Shown: positions 1-7,186 of the stretch, one piece after another
Numbering within the stretch: position 1 is the stretch's first letter
How the letters are laid out: every line of letters begins with the position of its first letter
Origin: Kangiellaceae bacterium
GTDB lineage: Bacteria; Pseudomonadota; Gammaproteobacteria; Enterobacterales; Kangiellaceae
NCBI GenBank assembly: GCA_030148365.1
Contig: JASBTO010000164.1
Span: 1 to 29,117 of the forward strand
Length of the DNA: 29,117 nucleotides
Direction: 5' to 3'
Translations under genes and position numbers: made by a program
The notes under the pieces: model-generated
Databases searched by the model: none
Told to the model about the DNA's origin: nothing
What the model saw: only the letters and a program-made list of their open reading frames with translations

Positions 1-653
1 ACTTCGAAGGTGTGCTCGCCTTCAACTTCGGCAATCTCGATAATGGAAATATCGAAGGTGCCGCCACCGAGGTCATAGACCGCAATAGTGCGATCACCAC
101 GCTCCTTGTCCATGCCGTAGGCCAGTGCGGCTGCGGTCGGCTCGTTGATAATACGCTTGACGTCGAGACCGGCAATCTTGCCCGCATCCTTGGTCGCCTG
201 CCGCTGGGAGTCATTGAAGTAGGCCGGCACGGTAATGACGGCTTCCTTGACGTCCTCGCCGAGAAAATCTTCAGCGGTCTTCTTCATTTTCTTGAGCACT
301 TCCGCGGAGATCTGCGGCGGCGCCAGTTTCTTGCCCTTGACCTCGACCCAGGCATCGCCGTTGTCGGCTTCGATGATCTGGTAAGGCACCATCTTGATGT
401 CTTTCTGGACAATCTTGTCCTTGAACTGACGACCGATCAGACGCTTGATGGCGAACAGGGTGTTGTTCGGGTTGGTGACTGCCTGACGCTTGGCGGACTG
501 GCCGACCAGAATTTCGTTGTCGTCGGTGTAGGCAATAATGGACGGAGTCGTACGGCCGCCTTCCGCATTTTCGATCACCCGGGGCTTGTCACCGTCCATG
601 ACGGCGACACAGGAATTGGTCGTACCCAGGTCAATACCGATAATCTTGCTCAT
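1..653 (-). CDS. dnaK: Chaperone protein DnaK (Hsp70), N-terminal part, cut by window edge
   Basis: Cytoplasmic Hsp70 chaperone; it binds exposed hydrophobic peptides in an ATP cycle run with DnaJ and GrpE. The first 217 codons are present and the rest lies off the left edge. The protein opens MSKIIGIDLGTTNSCVAVMD, the invariant Hsp70 phosphate-1 loop. It continues through IINEPTAAALAYG near residue 170 and the phosphate-2 loop DLGGGTFD near residue 195, so this is most of the first half of the ATPase domain. The ATG at 651-653 is preceded by GGAGAGAAC, a good ribosome binding site. It is the third gene of hrcA-grpE-dnaK and has its own sigma-32-like promoter in the 138-bp gap after grpE. Identification is essentially certain. 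Confidence 0.98.
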   Translation of the reverse strand, partial: MSKIIGIDLGTTNSCVAVMDGDKPRVIENAEGGRTTPSIIAYTDDNEILVGQSAKRQAVTNPNNTLFAIKRLIGRQFKDKIVQKDIKMVPYQIIEADNGDAWVEVKGKKLAPPQISAEVLKKMKKTAEDFLGEDVKEAVITVPAYFNDSQRQATKDAGKIAGLDVKRIINEPTAAALAYGMDKERGDRTIAVYDLGGGTFDISIIEIAEVEGEHTFE

Positions 654-725
654 TGTTCTCTCCAAACTCGCTTAAATTTGCCTTGGCGCCCGCGAGCGCC
701 GGGTTAAATCAATCGCTGGCTGTAA

Positions 726-753
726 TTTTGGGGCTGATAGCGTCAATTCAAGG
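726..753 (-). promoter_or_regulatory. Sigma-32 (RpoH) type promoter for dnaK
   Basis: Read on the minus strand, the grpE-dnaK gap holds CCTTGAA, 13 bases, then CCCCAAAA. The sigma-32 consensus is CTTGAAA, 13-17 bases, CCCCATNT. The predicted start near 717 would give a leader of about 64 bases before the dnaK ATG. Just downstream, GGCGC and GCGCC around 681-700 can form a small hairpin in that leader. Confidence 0.65.
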
Positions 754-791
754 CTTCAACCCAATAAATGTCAGCCGGCTTTATCTGCTTG

Positions 792-1400
792 TCATGCCGG
801 TGCCCTGGCCACCAGGACCCGTGCCGGACGGATCAGCCGGCCGTTGAGGGCATAGCCTTTCTGGAATACCGCCAGCACCGTATTGGCAGGCTGATCGGCG
901 CTCTCCTGCATGGACATGGCTTCATGACGCTCCGGATTGAAGACTTCTCCTTGCGGATCGATGATTTCGACACCGTGCTTTTCCAGGGTCGACACCAGCA
1001 TCTTCAGGGTCAGCTCCATGCCTTGCTGCATGGCGACACTCTCTTCATGCTCGGCCTTGTGCTCCATGCCATGCTCAAGGCTGTCGATCACCGCCAGCAA
1101 CTCTCCCGCCAGTTTTTCCACGGCAAACTTGTTGGCATTGGCGACATCACGCTCGGCGCGGCGGCGGACATTCTCGGCGTCAGCCTTGGTACGCAGGGCC
1201 AACTCGAGATTTTCCGCGGCTTTCGCCTCGGCTTCCGACAGCCTTTCCGTCAGGCTGTCGATATCGGCGTCAAGGGCGATGGACTCTTCATTCCCGGATT
1301 CCTCGCCTGACACATCGTCTTGCCGGCCCGGTTCCGGGTTGCCGTTCCCGGTCATCTGGTCTTCGCCGGCCTGGGGGGCGTCTTTCTTGCTGTTGGGCAT
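792..1400 (-). CDS. grpE: Nucleotide exchange factor GrpE
   Basis: GrpE releases ADP from DnaK and so resets the chaperone cycle. The 202-residue product has an acidic, low-complexity N-terminus (residues 1-50) and a long coiled coil (about 50-105: LTERLSEAEAKAAENLELAL, then RTKADAENVRRRAERDV). It ends in the beta-rich head that touches DnaK, with the family signature HGVEIIDPQGEVFNPERHEA and a C-terminal GYALNGRLIRPARV. The ATG at 1398-1400 was chosen over a TTG 15 bases upstream because GAGAG lies 8 bases before it and the TTG adds only five residues. It sits 93 bp after hrcA and 138 bp before dnaK in the same direction. A 12-bp palindrome GGCGGATCCGCC (1439-1450) lies in the hrcA-grpE gap and I assign it no role. 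Confidence 0.97.
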   Translation of the reverse strand: MPNSKKDAPQAGEDQMTGNGNPEPGRQDDVSGEESGNEESIALDADIDSLTERLSEAEAKAAENLELALRTKADAENVRRRAERDVANANKFAVEKLAGELLAVIDSLEHGMEHKAEHEESVAMQQGMELTLKMLVSTLEKHGVEIIDPQGEVFNPERHEAMSMQESADQPANTVLAVFQKGYALNGRLIRPARVLVARAPA

Positions 1401-1493
1401 AGTCAAAACTCTCAATCAAATCGGGGCCGGACCCACACGGCGGATCCGCCCGTTACAGGGGTTCAGGGTACTCAGACTCAGGGAATATGGGGA

Positions 1494-2531
1494 TTAGTCT
1501 GCGGGGTTCAAGGCCGAAGTCAGCAATTTTGCGGTGATATCCACAATCGGGATAACCCGGTCGTAGGCCATGCGCGTCGGTCCGACCACCGCCAGTACGC
1601 CCACCGGCTGACCGTCGATTTCGTAGGGTGCGCCGACCACGCTGCACTCGCGCAGGGATTCTGAGCCGCATTCCTCGCCGATAAACAGCTGCACGCCTTC
1701 GGCGTTCATGCACTGATCAATAATGTCGAGTATGTTCTGCTTCTGGCTGAATGCCTCGAACAGTTCCCGCAAGTTGGTCAACTCGCCGGTACTGGCAAAA
1801 TCCAGCAGATTGCTGCGCCCGGACACGTGATACTTGAGCTTGTTGCGGTGCGCCTGCAGACCCTTCTCGGCCATGGTGATGGTCGCGTGCATGATGGAGT
1901 CCATACGCACCCGATCAGAATGCATCGCTTCCAGCAGTTGCCGGCGGGCGCTGGACAGATCCTTGCCGGCGAAGTGGCTGTTAACGTAATTGGCGGCGTA
2001 TTCGAGTTGCTGCCGGGAAATCCCCTCATCAAGCTGGATCACCCGGTTCTGCACTTCCCGATCATCCAGGATCAGCACAACCAGCACCCGCTTGTCCGAC
2101 AGCGGCAAAAACTCCACCCGCTCGATCCGGGTGATGTCTCGCCTCGGGATACGTACCAGGCCGGTCATCCGGGTCAACTGGGAAACCATGTCCGACGCGC
2201 CGGTCAGCAATTCGCCGGTATCGCCGTGGGCCACCAGCTCCTTTTTCAGCATTGCGATCTGTTTCGGCCCCAGTCGCCGGACCGTGAGCAGATTGTCGAC
2301 GAACAACCGGAAACCGCGGGCGGTGGGAATGCGGCCCGCTGACGTGTGCGGGGAGCGCAGCAGCCCGAGCTGTTCGAGATCCCGCAGAATGTTACGGATA
2401 GTGGCCGGACTTATCGCCAGCTGACTTCGCTGTTGCAGGGTTTTCGAGCCTACCGGCTGCCCGTTATCCAGATAACTTTCCACCAGCACGCGCATCAGGG
2501 TCTGGGCACGGTTATCAAAATTTTTGGTCAT
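1494..2531 (-). CDS. hrcA: Heat-inducible transcription repressor HrcA
   Basis: HrcA is the winged-helix repressor that classically binds CIRCE operators before groE and dnaK operons and is kept active by GroEL. The 345-residue product has an N-terminal winged helix (about 1-75, with QPVGSKTLQQRSQLAISPAT and TIRNILRDLEQLGLL). It is followed by SPHTSAGRIPTARGFRLFVD, which is diagnostic of HrcA. The C-terminal GAF-like domain holds LFIGEE and a typical end VGVLAVVGPTRMAYDRVIP. The ATG at 2531 is preferred to an upstream in-frame codon at 2582 because homologues begin close to this point. It is the first gene of the heat-shock operon and diverges from nadK. I searched its upstream region and both operon gaps by eye for CIRCE and found none. 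Confidence 0.97.
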   Translation of the reverse strand: MTKNFDNRAQTLMRVLVESYLDNGQPVGSKTLQQRSQLAISPATIRNILRDLEQLGLLRSPHTSAGRIPTARGFRLFVDNLLTVRRLGPKQIAMLKKELVAHGDTGELLTGASDMVSQLTRMTGLVRIPRRDITRIERVEFLPLSDKRVLVVLILDDREVQNRVIQLDEGISRQQLEYAANYVNSHFAGKDLSSARRQLLEAMHSDRVRMDSIMHATITMAEKGLQAHRNKLKYHVSGRSNLLDFASTGELTNLRELFEAFSQKQNILDIIDQCMNAEGVQLFIGEECGSESLRECSVVGAPYEIDGQPVGVLAVVGPTRMAYDRVIPIVDITAKLLTSALNPAD

Positions 2532-2654
2532 GGCATCGGGATTCGGCAATTGCTTGGGTCTCAATATAAAGCAGGCGGCCACGGCGCTCTAGCGGAAATC
2601 TGCCGAGGGTGCCCACTCAATCAGACCTTGCCATGCCGCGGTGATACGTTTTAA

Positions 2655-2680
2655 ATGAGGGCATTGCGGGAAATCACAAG
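2655..2680 (-). promoter_or_regulatory. Sigma-32 type promoter for hrcA-grpE-dnaK
   Basis: On the minus strand CTTGTG (2680-2675) is followed after exactly 14 bases by CCTCAT, with TTA after it. The best-known sigma-32 promoter, E. coli dnaK P1, has CTTGAT, 14 bases, CCCCAT followed by TTA. The elements differ from that by two bases at -35 and one at -10. The leader to the hrcA ATG would be about 115 bases. The site overlaps the region just upstream of divergent nadK, so a sigma-70 reading of the same A/T-rich stretch cannot be excluded. Confidence 0.55.
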
Positions 2681-2692
2681 TACTCTTTCATT

Positions 2693-3592
2693 ATGGGCAG
2701 TCACTCATTGAGCGACCGGGGACCGTTTCGGCATATCGGCATCATGGGCAAGCCGCGTAACCCCGAGGCCGCGGAAACCATCAACGTTTTGCAGGACCTG
2801 CTGCTGGAAAAGGGCTTTCGGGTATCTCTCGAAACCGGCGTCGGTGAAGGCCTGGTTCGAGAGCCTGCCAAACTCGCCAACTGGCGCGCTATTGGCGAAG
2901 AATGCGATCTCATCATCGTCATCGGCGGCGACGGCAGCATGATATATGCCGGTCGCCAACTCGCGGACTTCGATGTCCCCATGCTCGGCATCAACCGGGG
3001 CTATCTCGGCTTCCTGACGGATGTACAACCGACCCAGACCCGGGAGAAAGTGACCGAAATACTGGCCGGCGACTATCTTGAAGAGGAGCGCTTTTTGCTC
3101 CACGCCGGGGTCAGCAAAGAGGACCAGACCCTGCACGAAAGCGATGCCTTTAACGATATCGTGCTCTACCCCGGCGAGATTTCCCGCATGATCGAGTTCG
3201 AAGTCTTCATCGATGGCGCCTTTGTCTACAGCCAACGGGGCGATGGCCTGATCATCTCAACGCCGACCGGCTCTACAGCCTATTCCCTGTCGGCGGGCGG
3301 TCCGATCCTGTCGCCGGGTCTGGATGCCATCTCGCTGGTGCCCCTGTGTCCCCATACCCTGAGCAGTCGCCCCATCGTGGTGGCGGCGGATCGCAAGATC
3401 GAGATCGTCTTTGCCGACACCAACCAGTATGATGCGCAACTGAGTTGCGACGGCCAGGTGCGCTTGCCGGTACAACCGGGAGAAAGCATCCGGATTTTCC
3501 GGAAGGACCACTCATTGCGGCTGTTGCATCCGAAAGACTATGATTATTTCCGCCTCTTGCGGACCAAACTGGGTTGGGGGTCAAAGCTCTAG
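2693..3592 (+). CDS. nadK: NAD kinase
   Basis: Phosphorylates NAD+ to NADP+ with ATP in the cytoplasm, the only route to NADP. The product has 299 residues against about 292 for E. coli NadK. It shows the GGDGSM nucleotide motif at residues 78-83, then GINRGYLGFLTD, the substrate motif with LHESDAFNDIVL, and GDGLIISTPTGSTAYSLSAG followed by GPI. The N-terminal FRHIGIMGKPRNPEAAET matches the family start, supporting the ATG at 2693 although no clear Shine-Dalgarno precedes it. It diverges from hrcA, with recN 24 bp downstream. The nadK-recN pair next to the heat-shock operon is a conserved gammaproteobacterial neighbourhood. Confidence 0.97.
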   Translation: MGSHSLSDRGPFRHIGIMGKPRNPEAAETINVLQDLLLEKGFRVSLETGVGEGLVREPAKLANWRAIGEECDLIIVIGGDGSMIYAGRQLADFDVPMLGINRGYLGFLTDVQPTQTREKVTEILAGDYLEEERFLLHAGVSKEDQTLHESDAFNDIVLYPGEISRMIEFEVFIDGAFVYSQRGDGLIISTPTGSTAYSLSAGGPILSPGLDAISLVPLCPHTLSSRPIVVAADRKIEIVFADTNQYDAQLSCDGQVRLPVQPGESIRIFRKDHSLRLLHPKDYDYFRLLRTKLGWGSKL

Positions 3593-3616
3593 GGCCGGCC
3601 CCGGAGATTCTTGTCG

Positions 3617-5293
3617 ATGTTGTTATCTATCCACATAGAAAATTTTGCCATTATCGAGAAACTCGAACTCGAGGTTTCCGGCGGCATGACCGTCATTACC
3701 GGCGAAACCGGCGCCGGCAAGTCCATCGCCATCGATGCCCTCGGTTTTGCCCTCGGTGCCCGTGCCGATTCCGACGCCATCCGGGCCGGACAGGACAAGG
3801 CGGATATCAGCGCCTGCTTCGCGATCGATGATCTGGACGAAGTCCGCGACTGGCTCACGGAGCAGGAACTCGACAGCGATGACGAGTGCATCCTGCGTCG
3901 GGTGCTGTCCCGGGAAGGCCGCGCCCGCGCCTTCATCAATGGCCGCCCGGTGTCCCTGACCCTGCTCCGGGAGCTCGGCGCCAGACTGGTGGAAATTCAT
4001 GGTCAGCACGAGCATCAGTCCCTGCTCAGGACCAGCAGCCACCGCAAGCTTCTGGATCGGTTTGCCGGCCATGACGCTCTCGTGACCGAGGTCGCAACCC
4101 TGGCCCGCCGGGTGCGTCAGCAAAAGCAACGCCTCGAGGAACTGCAAACCAGTACCGAACAACGGCTGGAGCGCAAGTCCCTGCTCGAATACCAGGTTCA
4201 GGAACTCGAAGCCCTGCAACTGGATCCGGCCGAGCTCGGGCAGATTGAGCAGACCCACAAACGGGCCGCCAATGCGGCCAGCCTGCTTGAAGAAAGCCAG
4301 CTGTGCCTGCAGCAACTCTATGACGATGATCAGCAAAGCGTCTATCTGCAGCTCAATCAGATCAGCAGCCGGCTGGAGCGCATGGCTGACATGGATCCGG
4401 AGTTGAAAGCCAGTGCCGATCTGGTGGCGACCGCCTTGACGGAAATCCAGGAAGCCGCCGGCGACCTGCGCGCCTATGGCGATCGCCTGGAACTGGATCC
4501 GGAACAACTGGCCCAGCTCGATCAGCGGCTCGCCGCGCTCCATGACATGGCCCGCAAGCATCAGGTGGCCAGCTTTGCCGAGTTGCCTGAGGTGCTCGCC
4601 GCCCAGCAGGCCGAACTGGAGAACCTGTCCGCGAGTGAAGCGGACTCAAGGGAGCTTGCCGGCCAGTTGGACGAATCCGTCGCCGCCTACCGGAGTGCCG
4701 CCGGCCGGCTCGGCAAGAGTCGCCGCAAGGCCGCGGGCCTGCTGGGCAAGGAAGTCGAAACCCTGATGAAACAGTTGGCTCTCGGCGAAGGCGAGTTCCG
4801 GTGCCAACTGGAAGACACCCCCGCCGACACCTGTCCGCCCGAAGGGCTGGAATCCATCGAATTCCTGGTCACCACCAATCCTGGACAACCGCTGGCGCCG
4901 CTGCGCAAAGTTGCGTCCGGCGGCGAATTGTCCCGGATCAGCCTCGCCCTGCAGGTCATCAATGCCCGCTGCGGACAGCTACCCTGTCTGATTTTTGATG
5001 AAGTGGATGTCGGTATTGGCGGGGGCACGGCGGAAATTGTCGGGCGCCTGCTCCGGCAACTGGGCCAGGTCGCCCAAATCCTTTGCGTCACTCATCAGGC
5101 GCAGGTCGCGGCCCAGGGCAGCACCCATCTGAAAGTCGGCAAACTGAGCAGCAAAAGCAGCACCCGCAGCCAGGTCGAAAAACTTGACAGTGATGCGCGG
5201 GTGGATGAACTGGCTCGTATGATTGGTGGCCTGACGATCACGGAAAACACCCTGAGTCACGCCCGGGAAATGCTGGCGAACGCCAGCAACTGA
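3617..5293 (+). CDS. recN: DNA repair protein RecN
   Basis: RecN is an SMC-like ATPase that holds DNA together and stimulates RecA during double-strand break repair. The 558-residue product is close to the usual 553. Walker A GETGAGKS lies at residues 29-36, followed by the RecN-specific EIHGQHEHQSLL. Central coiled-coil arms run from about residue 155 to 395. They are followed by the ABC signature ASGGELSRISLAL, Walker B CLIFDEVDVGIGG and CVTHQAQVAAQG. The ATG at 3617 is chosen over a TTG two codons upstream because it begins the conserved MLLSIHIENFAIIE; GGAG lies at 3603-3606. No LexA box was recognised. The stop is only 3 bp from the convergent fur stop, with no visible terminator between them. 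Confidence 0.97.
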   Translation: MLLSIHIENFAIIEKLELEVSGGMTVITGETGAGKSIAIDALGFALGARADSDAIRAGQDKADISACFAIDDLDEVRDWLTEQELDSDDECILRRVLSREGRARAFINGRPVSLTLLRELGARLVEIHGQHEHQSLLRTSSHRKLLDRFAGHDALVTEVATLARRVRQQKQRLEELQTSTEQRLERKSLLEYQVQELEALQLDPAELGQIEQTHKRAANAASLLEESQLCLQQLYDDDQQSVYLQLNQISSRLERMADMDPELKASADLVATALTEIQEAAGDLRAYGDRLELDPEQLAQLDQRLAALHDMARKHQVASFAELPEVLAAQQAELENLSASEADSRELAGQLDESVAAYRSAAGRLGKSRRKAAGLLGKEVETLMKQLALGEGEFRCQLEDTPADTCPPEGLESIEFLVTTNPGQPLAPLRKVASGGELSRISLALQVINARCGQLPCLIFDEVDVGIGGGTAEIVGRLLRQLGQVAQILCVTHQAQVAAQGSTHLKVGKLSSKSSTRSQVEKLDSDARVDELARMIGGLTITENTLSHAREMLANASN

Positions 5294-5296
5294 AGA

Positions 5297-5701
5297 TTAT
5301 TCCTTTTTCGGCTCCACGTAGAGCACCAGACTGTGGTCGACCAGCTTGAAGCCATGCTTCTCGGCGATTTCCTTTTGCAGCGCCTCGATCTCCTCGCTGA
5401 CAAACTCCACCACGTCGCCGGTTTTCACACAGACCATGTGATCGTGATGGTCACTGCGCTCGATTTCATAGACGGAGTGACCGCCTTCGAAGTTGTGCCG
5501 GACCACCAGTCCTGCGGATTCGAACTGGTTCAACACCCGATACACCGTGGCCAGCCCGACATCCTCTCCCGATTCCAGCAGGGCCCGATACACGTCTTCC
5601 GCGCTCATGTGATGGTCTTCGGAACTTTCCAGGATCTGCAGTATCTTAACGCGAGGCAGAGTTACCTTGAGTCCGGCCTCTTTAAGCTGCTGGTTTTCCA
5701 A
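5297..5701 (-). CDS. fur: Ferric uptake regulator Fur
   Basis: Iron-responsive repressor; Fe2+-loaded dimers bind AT-rich operators and shut off iron acquisition. From a TTG at 5701 the product has 134 residues: MENQQLKEAGLKVTLPRVKI aligns with Fur starts, GGAG lies 8 bases before the TTG, and a longer frame opening at 5776 would add 25 unmatched residues. The recognition helix region is VGLATVYRVLNQFESAGLVV (49-68). Metal ligands lie around HHDHMVC (85-91) and in the C-terminal ELVDH-like KLVDHSLVLYVE. The motif after HHDH is CVKT, so the second cysteine of the E. coli CXXC is a threonine, as in pseudomonad Fur. It is divergent from bamE and convergent with recN. Confidence 0.95.
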   Translation of the reverse strand: MENQQLKEAGLKVTLPRVKILQILESSEDHHMSAEDVYRALLESGEDVGLATVYRVLNQFESAGLVVRHNFEGGHSVYEIERSDHHDHMVCVKTGDVVEFVSEEIEALQKEIAEKHGFKLVDHSLVLYVEPKKE

Positions 5702-5738
5702 CGGGTTTTCTCCACTGATGTGATTTTGAAAGAATCCG

Positions 5739-5746
5739 ATTATACT
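5739..5746. promoter_or_regulatory. Interlocked divergent -10 boxes of fur and bamE
   Basis: The minus strand reads a perfect TATAAT (5744 to 5739) toward fur, about 38 bases before its start codon. The plus strand reads TATACT (5741-5746) toward bamE, about 64 bases before its start. The two hexamers share four bases, so only one polymerase could occupy the site at a time. No convincing -35 is seen in either direction, and no Fur box was recognised. Confidence 0.5.
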
Positions 5747-5809
5747 ATGCCGCCCGACAATAACCACCTGCAGCAAGCCGCTGACAGGCTTTCCGATACC
5801 AGGATTATG

Positions 5810-6187
5810 ATGCTGAAACGATTAACAATAATTACCCTGCTTGCCACCCTGATGACCGGTTGCGGTCTGGTCTACAAGCTGGATATTCAACAGGGCAATA
5901 TCCTTGAACAGGAAGACGTGGACAAGATCCGGCCCGGTATGACCCGCGACCAGATTGTCTTCATTCTGGGCCAGCCGGTACTGGAAAGCAGCTTCCATGA
6001 CGACACCTGGTACTATCTCTATGAATATCGCCCCGGCAAGGGTGACACCCGCAAGCAACGCCTGGTGCTGAATTTTGATGGCGACCGGCTGGCCTCCATG
6101 AGTGGCACGCTGAAACCCTCCAACGCGCAGGCGACGTCCACGGACACCGATGAAAATGAAGAGCCGCTGCCGGCTTCGGATTCCTGA
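5810..6187 (+). CDS. bamE: Outer membrane assembly lipoprotein BamE (SmpA/OmlA)
   Basis: BamE is a small lipoprotein of the BAM complex that folds beta-barrel proteins into the outer membrane. The product has 125 residues with a signal peptide and lipobox LMTGC, lipidated Cys18 from this start. The SmpA/OmlA core follows: GNILEQEDVDKIRPGMTRDQ, VFILGQPVL, and DTWYYLYEYRPGKGD. A hydrophilic D/E/S-rich tail ends the protein. Two ATGs are adjacent (5807 and 5810); the second is preferred because AGGA lies 5 bases before it. Its position divergent to fur is conserved in Xanthomonas and Pseudomonas (omlA-fur). Confidence 0.94.
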   Translation: MLKRLTIITLLATLMTGCGLVYKLDIQQGNILEQEDVDKIRPGMTRDQIVFILGQPVLESSFHDDTWYYLYEYRPGKGDTRKQRLVLNFDGDRLASMSGTLKPSNAQATSTDTDENEEPLPASDS

Positions 6188-6219
6188 ACCGGCACCACGT
6201 AGAGACTCAAAACTTGCGG

Positions 6220-6477
6220 TTAACTGCCGGGCTGATCGTGGGCGACGGCCCAGTCCCGATACCTCTGCTGCATGCGCGCCATAAATTCACGGCTGGGTTC
6301 GGTTTGCCCCCGGCCAAGCATCGCCAGGGCATCGATGGTCGTGCGCAAGTGCCGGACGTAGCGGGAACACCTGCGGCAAATGAATAAATGGAGTTTCAGA
6401 CTCCACTTTGACCAACCCGTCAACTCCCCTTCAACATATTCGCTGGAATGTCGTACCAGCTCCCGGCAACTCAGCAT
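6220..6477 (-). CDS. Soluble zinc-finger anti-sigma factor (zf-HC2 / ZAS type)
   Basis: An 85-residue protein with no membrane helix that probably binds and inhibits the ECF sigma factor encoded just before it. The ZAS motif H-x3-C-x2-C is His30, Cys34, Cys37 (HLFICRRC), with a further cysteine at position 4. Cys4 and His30 are 26 residues apart, the same spacing as the zinc ligands Cys11 and His37 of the redox-responsive RsrA. A thiol-disulphide switch is therefore a reasonable inference but is not shown here. The ATG overlaps the sigma-factor stop as ATGCTGA, indicating translational coupling. The gene is convergent with bamE across a 32-bp gap without an obvious terminator. The C-terminal half (TEPSREFMARMQQRYRDWAV) is amphipathic and may wrap the sigma factor. 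Confidence 0.85.
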   Translation of the reverse strand: MLSCRELVRHSSEYVEGELTGWSKWSLKLHLFICRRCSRYVRHLRTTIDALAMLGRGQTEPSREFMARMQQRYRDWAVAHDQPGS

Positions 6478-7088
6478 TCGCCTAACCTCTGGAATTTATC
6501 GATAACTCTTAACATCTTGTCACGCGCACGGTGCAGCAAAACCCGCGCATTGGATGAGCTGACTTCCAGGATGTTACAGATTTCGGCCATTTCCAGGCCG
6601 CTCATATCCCGCAAATTCAGGATGGTCTTCTGATTGTCGGGCAGCTCTGCCATGCGCATTTTCAGACAGTCCCGCAATTGCTCCGCCGCCAGCAGATCGG
6701 CGGGGGTATCCGACTCCCAGTTTGGTAACGGAGTATGCCAGTGGCCTGCGGGCGCGAAACGGGGATCGGTTGCCCAGCTTTCGTTAATCGCCTCCAGAGA
6801 CACGGAGCGGGACTCTTTGCGCAAACGGCTCTTCGCCTCGTTGGCAACGATGCGGATTATCCAGCTTTTCAGTTTTGAGCGACCTTCAAACCTGGGCAAG
6901 GCGCCCAGCACGGAAAACCAGGCCTCTTGCACGACTTCGTCGGCCAGGGCATGGCCGATAATGGCCGCCGCGACGGCGTACATGGAAGGATAGTATTCCC
7001 GGACAACCTGCTCGAATGCCGCATCGTCCCTGGCGAGCAGTCTGGCAATCAGTTGCTTTTCTTCCGCAGTTTGCTGGTTTGTGGTCAC
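6471..7088 (-). CDS. ECF-type RNA polymerase sigma factor
   Basis: Extracytoplasmic-function sigma factor of 205 residues directing RNA polymerase to a stress regulon. Region 2 spans about residues 20-92 (DDAAFEQVVREYYPSMYAVA through ADEVVQEAWFSVLGALPRFE and LKSWIIRIVANEAKSRLRKE). A rather long linker (about 93-135), rich in W and P, follows. Region 4 spans about 136-195, with LPDNQKTILNLRDMSGLEMA and a helix-turn-helix SSSNARVLLHRARDKML. The start is GTG at 7086-7088 with AGG 7-8 bases upstream; no nearby ATG fits. It is the first gene of a two-gene operon with its anti-sigma factor. A standard sigma-70 promoter lies 50 bp upstream. The regulon is unknown; the divergent FMN protein / DoxX operon is the closest candidate target. 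Confidence 0.93.
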   Translation of the reverse strand: MTTNQQTAEEKQLIARLLARDDAAFEQVVREYYPSMYAVAAAIIGHALADEVVQEAWFSVLGALPRFEGRSKLKSWIIRIVANEAKSRLRKESRSVSLEAINESWATDPRFAPAGHWHTPLPNWESDTPADLLAAEQLRDCLKMRMAELPDNQKTILNLRDMSGLEMAEICNILEVSSSNARVLLHRARDKMLRVIDKFQRLGEC

Positions 7089-7137
7089 AAAATACCTGTT
7101 CAGAATGCGCCCCGGTGGCGGGACAAAAGCCAGATCG

Positions 7138-7167
7138 ATTGTAAGCAGATCACTTGTTAAATGACAA
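7138..7167 (-). promoter_or_regulatory. Sigma-70 promoter for the ECF sigma / anti-sigma operon
   Basis: Minus-strand TTGTCA (7167-7162), an 18-base spacer, and TACAAT (7143-7138): five of six matches to the consensus in each element. The start would fall near 7131 and give a leader of about 43 bases. Confidence 0.6.
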
Positions 7168-7186
7168 TCCGGCCGGGAGACGGTCG

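Noticed and set aside
12..707. 231-codon plus-strand open frame
   Set aside because: It lies antisense to dnaK, whose Hsp70 motifs are unmistakable; the frame is a high-GC shadow.
1401..2692. CIRCE operator
   Set aside because: Stretches such as GAGTGGGCACCCTC near 2610 recall half of it, but the 9-base arms and spacing are absent.
5702..5806. Fur box in the fur / bamE gap
   Set aside because: No stretch resembles GATAATGATAATCATTATC beyond general AT content.
5333..5809. Long in-frame extension upstream of bamE
   Set aside because: The extension runs antisense through fur; the signal peptide and lipobox place the start at 5807-5810.
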